The notes beneath the pieces are model-generated. The model was not told the origin of the DNA. It searched no databases and saw only the letters and a program-made list of their open reading frames with translations. Shown here one piece after another: positions 23,901-36,541 of a stretch of DNA of 64,000 bases. Every line of letters begins with the position of its first letter. Within the stretch, counting starts at the first letter, position 1. A program made the position numbers and the translations under genes. Source of the DNA: Crossaster papposus (taxonomy: Eukaryota > Echinodermata > Asteroidea > Velatida > Solasteridae); the NCBI GenBank assembly GCA_037893245.1, contig JBAIAA010000074.1, forward strand, positions 2,232,001 through 2,296,000, in the 5' to 3' direction.

Positions 23901-25365
23901 ACAGGTCAGTTAAACGATATTTACTATAAGACACAACCCTCCAAATCTACCCATTCATGATAATTCAAGCAATTACCAATGGTGTATCCTACCTTTAAAG
24001 TGCAATGGCCAAGTGCCCATACCAGTGATACCAGAGTTTTGGGGACTCTTTTTCAGAATCAAATCATGAATTTCGTTTTATTCAGTATAGCGTCAACTGA
24101 ACTTATATTAGAACACGCATGAACTTTGGGTGGCGCCTGTTGCCGGGAGCATTAAACTGGGAAATGTATTTTTGAACGTCTATTGCTGCACAAACCGGGG
24201 ATTTTTCGTTTTGTTCGTGTGTTGTTTCGTCACGAAGAATTACTTGTTAGTATCGAATGCAGCATCAACCAGAAATCACAGGAAATCTCGCAGGAAAACA
24301 AACTGATAATCTTTGACCTTGTACATAACGACACACAGATCCCTGTCTTCAGATGTGACGTCAGATGAATGGTGAGTGTAACGTCATTTTTTTAAACCGC
24401 TAGAACCGGAAGTTGTGACGTGTTCGTCCAATGGGCGTGGCGCGTGCACGACGCAGTCACGAACTCGGATACTCGAATGTCTTTCACTTTGAAATCTAGC
24501 ATGCAGGTGTAATACAGGGCGTGGCGCGTCTTCGCCACGCCCCTTTGCATAATTACCTCTGGTTAGAAACCGCCTTGACACAGCAGCAGGGAGGTGGGGA
24601 TTTGATGCAAGGTTTGGCGACCAGTCGTTCCTTAAAATCGGGCACCTCTTCGAAGAACGCCAGGAGATAGAAAAGATAATTGTAGATGACGTAAGCTTGA
24701 TAAAGCTGACGTAATGTGTCTAAATATATCTCCGCTACGGGGAAACGGAGTGCGAAAAACTGAAACAGACAACAAACAAGAGTTTTGTTAATCGGTTTTT
24801 ATGGGAAAACCAAACTAAATAAAATGTCAATATTTGTCTGAAAGGCCCGGATTTCCATCCAGCAACATACCCCTGGTGTCAGAAATACAATACTTACGCT
24901 GTTCAACTCGTAGATGGGTACCAACCACAAAATTCTGAAATTATAAAAGAAAAGAAAACATTTTGGTTTATATCCAAATGCTCGTAAAAATGACATTGCC
25001 TGTTTTCGTTTACCAAATTTTTTCGTAAACATTTCGTACCTTATGATGAACTTTTGAAGTTCCGGTCTGGTGTAGCACACGGTGTGATTGATAATTCCCC
25101 ATACAGATATCGGTATACAGATAATCATAGCAAAAAACCCAATGCCTGCCAACATAATCTGAAAACCGCGGGCGTCCGCGTGCACGATGTCCAATATAAC
25201 GAGGGGGATTGCGACCAGGAGGAGTAGTCCATAGGCCACGTAGAACGCCGGTCGAATCCAGCGCCGCCAGTTGCTCGGGCAGGACCGGCGAGGGTTCGAG
25301 TCGCTCTGCATCATCGGGGCCGACTGACCCTGCTCTGCGCTGCTCAGTTCACTGTCAATCTCCAT
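20911..25365 (-). CDS. TMEM184: TMEM184-family seven-pass membrane protein, paralogue B
   Basis: Exons: 25365-25040 (ATG 25365), 24934-24898, 24759-24557, 23676-23605, 23066-22973, 22264-22049, 21698-21524 and a terminal exon ending at TAA 20913-20911, with acceptor near 21245. All junctions up to exon 7 are GT-AG and in phase. Exon 1: an acidic/serine N-terminus, WRRWIRPAFYVAYG, then two membrane helices and WGIINHTVCYTRPELQKFIIR. Then ILWLVPIYELNS, LYQAYVIYNYLFYLLAFFEEVP and CCCVKAV; exon 5 has AGNYSPKFAYLWV, and exon 7 ICIEMILGAIVFSYGF. The tail is acidic and asparagine/aspartate-rich, so cytosolic. The junction from exon 7 to the terminal exon is one base out of phase, so a small exon is missing from my model or another splice site is used. 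The exon pattern matches paralogue A, showing a tandem duplication. Confidence 0.86.
22365..22560. repeat. short inverted-repeat element in TMEM184-B intron
   Basis: 'ctcgaaacccgggcctctgcttc' at the left and 'gaagcaggggtttcgaaatgg' at the right are imperfect complements around a 'ggcttcggc' rich core. A relative sits at 52065-52225 ('ccaaacccctggctttggc' ... 'aaagctggggttcggaaaac'). Confidence 0.5.
23455..23575. mobile_element. short MITE with GCGTTCCA-type ends
   Basis: About 120 bp: 'gttccgcacactcacgcgaac' at the left mirrored by 'gttcgcgtgtgtggaacgg' at the right, with AACGTT words inside. Related to 20355-20797. Confidence 0.55.
23715..23998. mobile_element. TTAA-type MITE, family 1, copy 2
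   Basis: TTAAAGGTAGGATACATCAT ... AATGGTGTATCCTACCTTTAA. The two TTAA ends are intact. It lies in TMEM184-B intron 3. Confidence 0.8.
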
Positions 25366-26345
25366 GTCCTCCTACCAAAAAGGGCTACTATGACACGTTC
25401 CTATACTGCCGTACTAGGAATCTAGTCTGTTCATGACTAGATTCCAACCAAGGGACTATATGACTTTTAAAGGCATTAATCACTGACGAATTTGCTTCCT
25501 GGAATTTGTAGAAGATTTACTTTGTTGTCCAAATTGTGGATTTTGACCCACGAACCGGAAGCCTGCGAAAACTTTTTGTTGAGTTTATCGGTGTAAACCT
25601 ACAGGAACAGTTCTATTTTTTAGCCTGATGCTTAGGGTTGCATGGTTGTCCAAAGTCCGCAAGGTCCTTCTGTACACATGTACTATGTGGGTGCCAGTAA
25701 GGCAATCTGGTCTGTTCAACTATCATCGGATAAGTCAATAGCATTGTGGACTGAATCGCATGCAACATTATTGAGAATAAAGTTCACAAACAAAAAGTTA
25801 ACTTAGTCCGTGCATGTAAATAAAAATTCCCTGTACGAGTTTGATCGGGGGTGCCAAGTCGAAACATTGGGGTTGGGTGGGGGTCCGGGTGGACATCACT
25901 CGACACTGGGGGCTTCTCAGTTCATGACATATTAGGATTGCTCTTTTCATTTTTCTTCACACCTTATTTGTTTGTTATCAGCAGATTAATGCCGGGATTA
26001 ATTATCTAAGGGCCGGGATAGGCGGAGAGCATGCAGTGCGCATGTTCTAAACTTCCTAACACAAAACTACCATCTGTGTTCTGATTGGATAATGTACCAA
26101 CTAACCTACCTGCAGAAAACATTATCGCACCCCGCCCCCTTCTTATGCGGTGCAACAGCGCCCTCAATCTTTAGGGGAAAATACCGGTCACGAGTTAGAT
26201 AAGTCAGTTCCATATTTCTTACTAAATCTTAGCTCTGCGCAGATAAGGTTTGCAAATTAAATAGCAATAGCATGGAGAAATAAGACAGTTACATTTGCCT
26301 ACAAATACACTCGAAGTTAAAACACCAACAAGTGTTAACGCTTAC
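25366..26345. other. intergenic spacer between TMEM184-B and SPART, divergent starts
   Basis: No coding sequence that I can support. The promoters of both TMEM184-B (minus) and SPART (plus) should lie between 25366 and 27150. Confidence 0.45.
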
Positions 26346-26714
26346 TTAAAGGTAGTATACACCATTTGCAGATATCGAAAATATTTACTACTGAATTATT
26401 AAGAAATACCTTACTCAATTGAAAGTAAATAATGATTCTAGGCATTCAGCAAAAGGATTGCGCTAGATATCCCGTAATTATTTTAAAAAAATGAATTTTA
26501 TAAAGAAAAATTCGCTCTCGCCGGACGGCGAGAGCGAAAAAACAAAGATAACATAAGAATAACTGCTCGACCCCGGTTGAAAACAAACGCTGTTTTTTGT
26601 GCTTTTCTCGGCATCCATGATTGTAAAACTTCGGAAAAGTCAGTTAAACGATATTTACTATGAAATACAACCCCCCAAATCTACCCATTCATGATAATTC
26701 AAGCAATTACCAAA
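26346..26714. mobile_element. TTAA-type MITE, family 1, copy 3 (right end lost)
   Basis: Starts TTAAAGGTAGTATACACCAT and follows the family body, then breaks off at 'caattaccaaa' before the right terminal repeat. It contains an internal hairpin TTCGCTCTC...GAGAGCGAA (26510-26537). Confidence 0.75.
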
Positions 26715-27185
26715 CCCGACAGATCATGCGATGGCCGTTCGTTCGCCAACATGAGAACAAATATTTGCTCCTCGCACTAGTGTCGTGAGTACACGTACTA
26801 TACGTACGTACAACCATGGTACAACCATGGAGGAATAAGAAGGAACCTATTCCTCCATAGTTAGTACACCCAACACGCTATAGACTATATACTATTACTA
26901 CTACATCATGTAGCATGCTTGGAAATTGCGTAAAATTGTCAATGTCACGATAAAATAGTTGTATGTGTGTACTTTATACATTTCAAAGTGAACACAAAAA
27001 ATTGTTCCTTTATTTATTTGCATTTTGTGAGAACCATAGAATTTGATGCCAAAGTTTGTGGTTCTTTTTCCCACAATATCTTGCTTTTTAACTAATTTAA
27101 TTGTTGTGATTTATTTTACTATTAATTTAAACTGTTCCTTCCTATCTTTGGCAGCCATAAATGGTAAGAACAAACATAAAGAATT

Positions 27186-30100
27186 ATGGCCCAGTGTCAG
27201 GAAAACGGCATCAGAACTGTGACCACTTCATCAGAGAACGAGTTGAATTCACTTCGAAATTACCACCAGAAAGCCCACCGCACGATAACCAATGCTCTGG
27301 CACAGGATGAAGCTGGTAACCTGGACCAAGCCATCCATTTGTACAGCGAAGGCCTGAGGTATCTGGCCAAGGGCCTTGAGATCCCTTTTGGGGGCGGAGC
27401 CGGGGAGCTGGAAGATGCTCGCCAGATGCAGAGCCAGATGCGTAAAACCGCTCGGCAGATGAAATCTCGACTGGAGGAGCTGGAGCGAGACGCAGCACGG
27501 AGAGCACCTCCAACGGCAACGAAACAATGCAGCACTCTCAGCACGGGAACCATGCAGGAATTGGAGGAAAACTTGCAACTTGAGGAGTTACTCGAGCTGG
27601 ATGAGCCGCCGTCTTACGATCAGACGCAAGCGGATGCATCTGAGATTTTCGCCGTACCGGACGGAGTCCAGATATTCTTCATCAACCCAGAGGGTCACGT
27701 ATCCGCACCGAGCCATCCGGGTGCGCTGCGAATCTATAAATTCAAGGACAGCCGACTGGTTGATGAAGCTAATCAGCCGCCGGCATTTTTGCAGGTCAGC
27801 GACTGGCTGTACCCCTTGGTACCGGGGGAATCCCCTGCCCTGAGGAGTAGTCAGGGGGCATTCATCTTCCCTGATGTGGTCTCAGGAGTGCCTGGGGCAT
27901 GCGTTGGGGTCATGTTTGATCCTAACATTAACAGGTTAGTTTTAACCAACTCCAAACTACAAAGACTTTTTTTCATATACTGGGAAGGCATGGAAGACCC
28001 ATCCCCCATGAGCAGTTACAAAATCACTCAATACATTGTACCTGTGATTTTTATCTAAGGCCATTTAAAATTAATAAAAAGTTTTACATCGCCGTCCGTC
28101 CCGATTTTCGTCAGTCAACAGGGCAAGTCGCTGCACGCTGGACAGGTGGCTAACGATGTCAGATGTAGGCCCTATTCCTTCCACTATGACTATCATTCCA
28201 ATGTGTTCAAGCCAAACTGTATTGATACTAAAAAATAAACAATGAACAGTAAACGATCGCTACGTATACAATTTGGACACCTTGGATATGAAGGAAAGTA
28301 AAAAACTAAAAATATAAAATATAAAATATAAATTCCCCTCCCCACAAATTTTTAAAAATCTCAGCGATGTAAAACTTTTTATTAATTTTAAATGGCCTAA
28401 TCAAAATTTTCAGATTTCTCACTTTCAGTCTAACTGACATCAACAAATTGTTCCTTGAAATGATTTTATGGAAAGTTCTATCCTCTTTTATACCCATTAC
28501 TTACAAGAATGAACATTTTTAATTACCTAAACCCCTCCAGTCAGCACGCCCTCTCACGTCACAACAAGAAATTGGAATATGTACTTTAAAATTAAACAAA
28601 ATTGGGCAATAGTCCATGTCCAAACATTGCACTGTTTTATAACTCTTTAATATACACCATCAGATGTCCGAATGACATGTACCCAAAATATGGCCTAAAA
28701 ACAACTTTCCCTCGGATGATCTGTTGTCCCAAGATTACTTGATTTGTCTCCAGTGAAAGAAATTATGTGGTGGCCAGATAACAGACTCTCAGTTTAAAAT
28801 CTTCTCCTGACCTGACCTTACAATAATCTAGAGAATGATTTCTTGTTGAAACAGTGCAAAGATACAAGCATTTGAGCATGCAATCCAGGAGCTGACGGTG
28901 TTGAGAGAGCAGCGAGTGGCCCCGACCAGACCCCCTCGATATCGAGAAGCAGAGGGGCAAGAACAGCAAGAGGAAGAGGTGGAGGAGGGGGAGCAAATCA
29001 GCACCAAGATAGCCAAAGGCATTGTCATAGGTGAGGGGAATAAAAAGTTGGGGGTGTTCATTTACGGAGAGTTTGGGAACTGGGTACCCGATTACAAAAA
29101 AGGTACTAAGGCCAAAAAAAAAAAAAACATGTTTAGCGTCATGCCTTTTTTTTTAAAGAAAGGAGAAGGCCTTTTTTTTTTTTTTTTTTTTTTTTCCAAA
29201 ATGGCCGCTTGACACATCTTAATTCGAGTCATGCAGTAAACATGTCACACCCTATCTTCCAATTTAAAATTAAAACATGGTTCACCCACAATTAAAAATT
29301 AAAATTCATGTGGGTCGATCATGTATGCATGCACCGTACACGACTACACGTCACACCCTAGCCTTCCTATTAGAAAAAATGTATTTCCAGAGCATGTACA
29401 CAGTGATGCTAAAGGTCAAATTTATAATTTTTTTCAAAAAGAAAAAAAGAAAAGAAAAAAGGAGGCGGCCCCCAAAAAGGAAGCGGGCGGTTACACTAAA
29501 CATTTTTTTTTTTTTTATTTGGCCTAAAAAGGTAGCCGTTAACCCTAACCCTCCTCAATCCTCCAAAGTCTTCACCCCCAACTCTGTCAAGACAGGTCGG
29601 GTTGATGGGTTCTGAGATCTTCAGGCTCATACTTGTTAGCAGAACCGAGAGTTCGTACTGTCCGCTATGGTCAGCGTGCCTTTGCCAAAGCAGCACCTGC
29701 CTTTTGGAATAAACTCCCTGCCACACTTCGTCAATTAACATCCATGGACTTCTTCAAAAAAGAACTGAAGTCTCTTTTACTTCATTAGTTATCACTTTAG
29801 TTTGGAGCAGAATTTGTGTGTAGGCGCCTTGATCGGGTTACCGGATAAGTGCAATATATAAATCTATATTATTATTATTATTATTATTATTGCAGTTTTG
29901 GAGGATTTTTGAGGATTGAGGATGAATTGCAAAAGGTGACAGTTGATTTTGGAGGATGCAATGGGTCGAAGTTGTAGGCCTTTCACCAGCATTCTTTATG
30001 CTCAGCCATGCCTAATGCGACCGTTCATTATGCTCAATACCACCCACACTGCTTCTAAATGTCATCCGCACTGACTAAACCCATAGCATTGATTGAATGA

Positions 30101-33100
30101 GAATTTTGGAGGATTGAGGCAATATATAGTCACCCCTCCACTGAACAAATGCAAGAAATAACCGATGATTTTGGAGGATTGAGGATGAATCCTATTTTTA
30201 CATACTGGTAATAATGTGACCGGCTCTACAAAAAGGTGTATTATGTCGCAAAATAGTAAAATTGAGTTATATACATGGTTGAAATGCCCACAATGTAAGC
30301 TTCATTTAGTATATAATAGAACTCCATAGCCCGTCTTATTTTAGAGATATGACGTGTTTACATATTGATTACTTTCTTGGAGTTCAAATACACAACTGAG
30401 AAAATAGGCTTTGAAATAGCTGGCTCTGTTGTACTACAACAGAATGATGAACACAAAATGGTCGTTTTTGGCACTTTATTTATTAAAATCAACATTTTTT
30501 TGAAAGAAACCTGAAAGTGTAGGTATTAAAGATGTCATTCATGACAAAAAATACAAATCACATTTTGATGAAATGTTTACCCTCTCAGCGGGCCATTACA
30601 TGATAGTGCACAGCGCGACTTAATACACCTTTTTGTAGAGCCGGTCATATATGAGAAATTTTGGGAGATTGAGGATGGTTCCTAGCAAAAAGGGCCTAGG
30701 GGGTTAGGGTTAATGAAACCCAACCCCAAAATTTAAATCTCAGAAGTTCCTTTTCAGCTTGTTCATAAAGGTCTGCACTATAATACTGCCACGTCAGTGA
30801 GTTAATACAGCAGGATTAAGTGTTTACAGATACTAGACCTTTCTGCATCTTGGGTAATGAAAAGCCAAGTGTAATGCCAAGATCTTTGAGGTTAAGATAT
30901 CGAGTAGAGAATACATTGTGAGTGATAGTGTGACTGTTAAACTGAACAATTGTCTTATGTTATATTAGTCGGGGTTACATTTTTTGTTTATGATTCCGAA
31001 ATAACCAACAGGTGCTGAGTGGATCAGTTGGGGGTTAGGCAAAGGGGCGCAGGCCACCCACTATCTGATCGGTGTCGGCAAGGAGAAATTAAAACAGAAC
31101 CTGAAGACTAACGAAGTACCTGCCGAGATTGAGGAGAAGTATCAGACGGGGGCGGAGTATGCACAGAAGGCATCAGTGGTTGCCGTCAAGGTATGGAAGA
31201 CTGGGAAGTCTTATCTCTGGCCCATTAATTAAACTGGCAGGTGCAACAGGACTACAGGGGGAAAAAAAATACAAACTTAAACCTCGATAAACTTACTCAA
31301 AGGACAACTGTATCAAAACACTGATACAATGTCAACCGCAGGTTATATCAGCTTTCGGAATTGTCGGTAAATAGACTTTAAAGGCATTTTTTTATCACAA
31401 TGACAACAAAGAAAGCACAATCATCTGTTAGGCCGCTATCTAGACATCGGGAAATTGTCGGTAATTGGACTTATAAGACATTTTACTCGGATGTTTTCTA
31501 ACAATTTATCGGCACGCAATGAACAAAAAAGACGCTTGCCTTTCTGAAATAATGTGTCAACATTTACAAAGGCAGTTTCGGGTAATAAAATTGATAAATT
31601 GGAGCCGGGTACCCGCAATCAGCGGTCGGGTTACGGGTACCCGGGTACCCGGGTACCCGGCACGGCCTTAAGGTGTACAAGTGCATATGGGGCCTTAAAT
31701 CTTTAATAATATTATTAGTTCTTTCTGGTATTGAAACCAACGATTCCTCGAAAGCGCCCTAGGCACTGTAGCTCACAAGCCTGAAGAAACCTGTTGAGAG
31801 AAGGAAGACAGTGGGAAGAAGGTACAGGCCCAGGTGGGATGCGAGAAAAGAACCATTACGCCATTGTGACTCCCCCCTTTATATTTGTATGGTTAATGTC
31901 AACACGCCCGTTTCACAAGCTAAAATACAGCTAGTGAACCATTTCTTTCTTTCTACAATTCTATTTTTGTTCTTTCTTCAAGGTAAGTAGGGCCGTGGTG
32001 GACAGCCTGTGTTACCTGACCAAGAGGCTAGCTCAGGAGGCCAGTCCTTACATCAAGGAGCAAAGTGACAAGCTGTTCAAGAACAAAGACCAACCGGATG
32101 GCAAAAGAAGTAAAACTATGGAGGGGGTCGTGGAGGTTGCAGCCAGCGGTCTTCAAGGTGTGATCAGAACTGTAATTAATACCTGCCAAAATTAGACAGA
32201 AATGGGCAGAGGTCGAAATCAGGGTTAGCAGGTACCAGGAAAGAGAATCAGGCATAAGGTTTATGAAACCTTTGTCTGAAATCAGACTTTTTTAATCTCG
32301 GAGAAAGACATTATTTGTACACAAAGATATGCATCTTTTAAACATTTCATCAATTTTCTGATTTTTTTTCCTAATTGACAATCTCATCCCTGGTGAATAA
32401 AATTATGCTAAACAATACTGTTTGTTGCAACTAAATCAGAAATTCTGTTGACAATTTATGGCTGTACTAAATTTGCATTTATTGGCTTGTCTAAAAAATA
32501 AAAATACTGAGGAAAGTTGCAAACGTATTGTACAGTAGTTGTGATAATAGAATTAGCGAACTGGGTTTTTTGTAAACCCTTTATTCCACAATTTTTTAAG
32601 TATTTCTGTGTAGCAAACATATAAAAACATTACAAATATCAATAAATCTAAAAATTTAAATAAATACTTTGCCAATTCGTTGCACTTATAAAGTCAACTT
32701 TGTCTAGAGTGCCTTGAAGCTGTTTTCTTTGAGGACATAAAAGTTGGCATCTTCAATTTGTTTCCGACACTGGGTAATTGTTTTGGTTTAAAACTTGAAA
32801 CGACCTTTGGGAACCTTTATCTCAGAGCCTCAAAATCTCAGTAGAGTTGACAGAGTTTGACGGAGTTTGACGGCAAGCCAGTAACAACCAACATACATTT
32901 TCTCGAATTTTCCTGCAGGTTTTGGGACCGTTTACAATGGGCTCGAGACGGCAGCTAAATCCCTGGCCAAAAGCATCTCTACTGCCACTGTGGACGTTGT
33001 GCAACACAAGTGAGTAATTTGAAAGAACAACACATTTGTGACCCGCTCCATCGAAATCAGGAATAAGTCTCAAAATGACTTTTTGAGATATGTACAGGTT

Positions 33101-34560
33101 GAGAAAGGGAATTTCATAAGCTTTCTAATGATACCCATCGCAAGTATGTATCTTCTTAGGTTAACGAGTTATGGTCTGATGAAGATGACAGGTGTATATA
33201 TTTATTTGCCGAATCCACATTCCGAGAAAAACGGCTTTGAAATAAACAAAATTGACCAAAATCATACAAATCCTCTTCGATTTCATCTTTATTGATCGTT
33301 TCTACTTACAAGACATCAATGACAATAATCTGTGATAACTACACTTCCTAAAAATACAATGTTCAGAAAAACGACTTGGTCACGATTTTCACTCATGCGA
33401 TCACTTCAATGGCCGATTGCGTAAAACGGCCCCAGCGACTTATTCCTGATTACGATGGAGCGGGTCACATTTTGTGGACTAAAGTTTTATTATCACATGC
33501 CTATCCATCGCAGTTTAGCTATCATGGTAGAATCCCATCAATGCAGCTTGTGAAAGTTTGTTCAATTGCAAACAAAAATATATTTTCCAAAATCCAATAG
33601 GGTTGTGTACGTGACAGCGAGCGATAGGTTAATTTAACATTTGAGTTAAACAAATTGCGACTTTCGAAGTATTTTGACTGACACATGCAAAGTCAAATAC
33701 TTAACCAGTTCGCGCAGGATGACGTATATAAACGCAAAGTTTTCCCCAAATTCAAAAATGGATGACGCATAAACACGCCAAGTTCAAGTTCGGAAATGTC
33801 TGTCAGCAGCGAGCAAGGCCAGAAATGCGTGGGTGTGCTTCTCGGCACTATTAGCCAGAACCCGCTTCGGATCGAGTTTCGTGAAAAATAATCAAGTATT
33901 TCAAGTATTTCAAAGTATTTTGACTGACACACGCAAAGTCAAATACTTAATGGCCCTGTCACACCAGAACGTTTTAGGCCAACGCGTAACGTGTTGTAAT
34001 TTTGGCAACACGCTGGCAAACGATAGGCCAGCGTAAGCATGTATTTTAGCCTCGGCGTGTGACAGCGTGTTCCAGCGTGTGGGTAACGCGCTCAGCGTGT
34101 TGCGAACGCTGGCCTAGCGTTAGTCAACATTTACCCGCGTGTTGCCGAAATTCCAACACGTTACTCGCGCGTTGGCCTAAAACGTTATGGTGTGACAGGG
34201 CCATTAAGGTAAGAAAGTTTAGAAAGAAAGTGTCATTGCTTTCCTTCCTATTGAAGGATCCAGGAAATTAGAAAGGAAGATTCTAGAAAGGAAATTTCTA
34301 GAAAGGAAATCAGTAGTAAAAATTGTTAAAAAATTGCTTGTTTTAGATATGGTAACAATGCAGCACGCTTCACAGACACCTCACTCGATGCTGCCACTAA
34401 TATTGGACTGACGGCCTACAACATGAACAGCGTTGGAATCAAGGCGATCGCAAAGCGAGCTGCGAAAGATACTGGGAAGGCCGTCGTGGAGGAATATCAT
34501 CAGGAATCAAAGAGTAAGGGCAAAGATCAGCCTGATGGCCAGGGAAAGGTAACCAAATGA
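27186..34560 (+). CDS. SPART: spartin (SPG20 homologue)
   Basis: Six coding exons, 527 aa, phases closing throughout: 27186-27934, 28855-29030, 31012-31190, 31983-32157, 32919-33009, 34347-34560 (TGA). A good acceptor ends at 27155 ('ctatctttggcag'), so a non-coding 5' exon lies upstream. Domains: MIT at about 19-101 (YHQKAHRTITNALAQDEAG...RYLAKGL), a PPSY motif at 141-144 (the human protein has a PPxY that binds NEDD4-type ligases), a middle region with SDWLYPLVPGESPAL, and the C-terminal senescence/plant-associated domain from about 309 (AEWISWGLGKGAQ, AVVDSLCYLTKRLAQEASPY, VVEVAASGLQGFGTVYNGLE, YGNNAARFTDTSLD, NIGLTAYNMNSVGIKAIAKR). Known spartin binds ESCRT-III via MIT and acts on lipid droplets, endosomes and mitochondria. 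Slightly shorter than the human protein (about 666 aa). Confidence 0.93.
28058..28398. mobile_element. MITE with about 34-bp perfect inverted ends in SPART intron 1
   Basis: AGGCCATTTAAAATTAATAA and following bases at 28058-28092 are the exact reverse complement of 28364-28398. No coding content. Confidence 0.75.
29100..29540. mobile_element. inverted-repeat element with long A/T homopolymers
   Basis: Left 'aaggccaaaa(n)catgtttag' (29108-29134) and right 'ctaaacattt(n)atttggcct' (29495-29525) are complementary. It contains a T24-type tract near 29175-29196. It lies in SPART intron 2, within 75 bp of the exon 2 donor. Confidence 0.55.
29600..29890 (+). pseudogene. LINE (CR1/L2-like) ORF2 C-terminus and 3' end
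   Basis: The plus-strand frame reads VRYGQRAFAKAAPAFWNKLP and then FFKKELKSLLLH before a stop, the standard end of CR1/L2-type ORF2. A 3' UTR and an (ATT)n tail follow (29868-29890). 5'-truncated copy. Confidence 0.8.
30214..30650. mobile_element. TGTGACC-ended MITE, subfamily 'ggctctacaaaaagg', copy 1
   Basis: ATGTGACCGGCTCTACAAAA at the left is mirrored by TTTTGTAGAGCCGGTCATAT at the right. The same subfamily is at 43589-43998. SPART intron 2. Confidence 0.8.
31690..31835 (-). repeat. SINE family A, 3' fragment
   Basis: The reverse complement repeats the 3' body of the SINE at 38950-39215 (cttcttcccactgtcttcct, caggctt, acagtgccta, ttggtttcaataccag). Confidence 0.6.
33037..33469. mobile_element. 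TGTGACC-ended MITE, subfamily 'cgctccatcg'
   Basis: TGTGACCCGCTCCATCGAAA at the left mirrored by cgatggagcgggtcaca at the right. It starts 27 bp after the SPART exon 5 donor. Confidence 0.8.
33700..33890. mobile_element. TTAACCAGTTCGCG MITE, truncated copy
   Basis: Starts TTAACCAGTTCGCGCAGGAT and follows the family sequence ('cgtatataaacgcaaagttttcccc', 'gtgtgcttctcggcactat'), losing its right end near 33890. Confidence 0.65.
33949..34208. mobile_element. TTAA-flanked MITE, GGCCCTGTCACACC ends
   Basis: TTAATGGCCCTGTCACACCA at the left mirrored by TGGTGTGACAGGGCCATTAA at the right, with AACGCGTAACG-type repeats inside. SPART intron 5. Confidence 0.75.
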
Positions 34561-34625
34561 ACATGAGGCTGCTTCTGAATCCAGTGATGTTTGACAAATG
34601 CACTGAATAGGCCACACCCATCACA

Positions 34626-35049
34626 TGTGATCTGGCACCACGAAATGAGCGGAAAGTCGCACACTGCCAAAACGAGTTATTGGCCAAAACTTCAATTTTT
34701 CAAGTTGGTGGTCGGTTTCGAGTTGTTAACGTTTTTACATACAAAAAAACTATCGTTATCATATCCCAAAGTTGTATAGCTCAATTAAAACTCTAAAGTG
34801 TGTTTTTGGTAGCTGAATTGCACTGAGTGATATTATAGTTGGCATGGTTCAGGGACTTTGAACACCGTTTTCTCAAAACAAGGGAGCACGACTTCAGCAA
34901 TTTCAAAAGAGTATATAGCGACGGCTAGGAATAAGCTACAGCAACACACAGTACATCATTTGAAAGCCTAGGGCTTTTTTTTTTCTAGAAATGTAATGTC
35001 AATTATGTTATTTTGCGACTTTCCACCCATTTCGTGGTGCCAGGTCACA
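34626..35049. mobile_element. TGTGACC-ended MITE, subfamily 'caccacgaaatg', copy 1
   Basis: TGTGATCTGGCACCACGAAA mirrored by TTTCGTGGTGCCAGGTCACA. A second copy is at 48502-48923. Confidence 0.8.
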
Positions 35050-36541
35050 TATAGCCTAGTGTAGTCACATACAAGTAGGTAACACCTTTGGCTTTATAGG
35101 AAATGACCAAAAATTACATTTAACCTTTTGCTAATGGTACTGGGAGTCAGATTTGTTTACAATTAACATAACACCACCACTTTACCGCAACTATGAATAA
35201 AACCAGGCTGGTAATGAAATTGGGACGTTAAAATCAACCTATGATTGGTAAATCTTTTGAGTGGTGTGGCCTACTGGTTCGGTCTATTAAAACTCATCAG
35301 GGTTGTAGTCGAGTCCGTTCACAAGTCATTCCGTGAAGCCAGTCACTAGTCAGTCGCAAGTAACCGGATGAACAATGACAAAGGAATGCTTTTGTCAAAG
35401 CGGATTTGAATAGCTTGTGATGGACTTGCAGGGACTTACGATGGACTCGACTACATCCCTGAAACTCGTGTACATGGGACATATGAAGCACGATATGTGG
35501 CAGAGATAACCCCCCCCCCCCCCCCTCTTTTGTGTTGACCATTGTGTTCCCGGAATCTCAGGAATTCCTTTTAGGTTTCAAGGGGGGATGGGTTAGGTTA
35601 CAATAGTGTTGAGTGTGTATAAAGTATAGGGATAAGAGGGGGGTACCCCTCTGCCACATATCGTGCTGGGTATAACATGGGAACAGGCTAAAAAATAGTC
35701 ACAGCCACACATGCACATTTCAGACAGCCTTTGTAACGGGGTAACATTAAAAGTCATGGCTAATTATATTGTCAAAGTTTCATATATGCAGTTTATTTCA
35801 AATATCAGTTTGAATTTATTACAAAAGGTCACCTTTCAAACCGAGATGTGGATGAACGGTCCTGTACATACAATTTTGAATGAATTTTTTTCCGTGATCA
35901 TAAGGATGTTTCATGAAGGAATATAGAGTTAACATATTTTTTGTGCTAGCAAAAATGTGTATGATATAAACGAATGTTGAAAGTGGATTAAAAAAAAAAA
36001 AAAAAAAGACATTAGTACAGTTCATCCGCTTGTATTAAAATTAATGCATGTAAAAAGTAATCAGAATATTTATTTTGTTCATATTTTGTTAAACATTTAG
36101 ACCTTGTATCTTTTTTGGGAACAGTTAAATGTCTAACTGTTTAAAGAAAAAAAATGTTTTCTTTATATAAAAAAATTACTTACATTTTTCTTTATTTATA
36201 CATTATCTATCGCTTCAATCTTGTTTAGATTTATTGAATCTTCAAAACTACTATTATATAAAATGCTGTAAGGCTAAAACATAGTATTACTCAGTAAAAT
36301 TAAGTATTTTTCTTCATGGCTGCAAATTTATATTAAAAAAAAAATGAACAATAAATTTCTTTTATGCCTTGCTTTATTTCATGTGAACTTTGATTTCAAG
36401 TAAAGATTAAACATATTTTTGTATAACTCTTCCAACAGGAGTTTACAAAATATATCAGCACACCCATGTATATTTTCTTTACAGTTTAAATTGAAATGGA
36501 TACTATTTGTAAACGGAGCTTTTGAAATATCGTACTGGATT

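Noticed and set aside
27211..27578. Three long antisense open frames opposite SPART exon 1
   Set aside because: Shadows of the MIT-domain exon; no independent similarity.
29160..29520. Lysine-rich open frames over poly-A/T tracts
   Set aside because: They translate homopolymers inside an inverted-repeat element.
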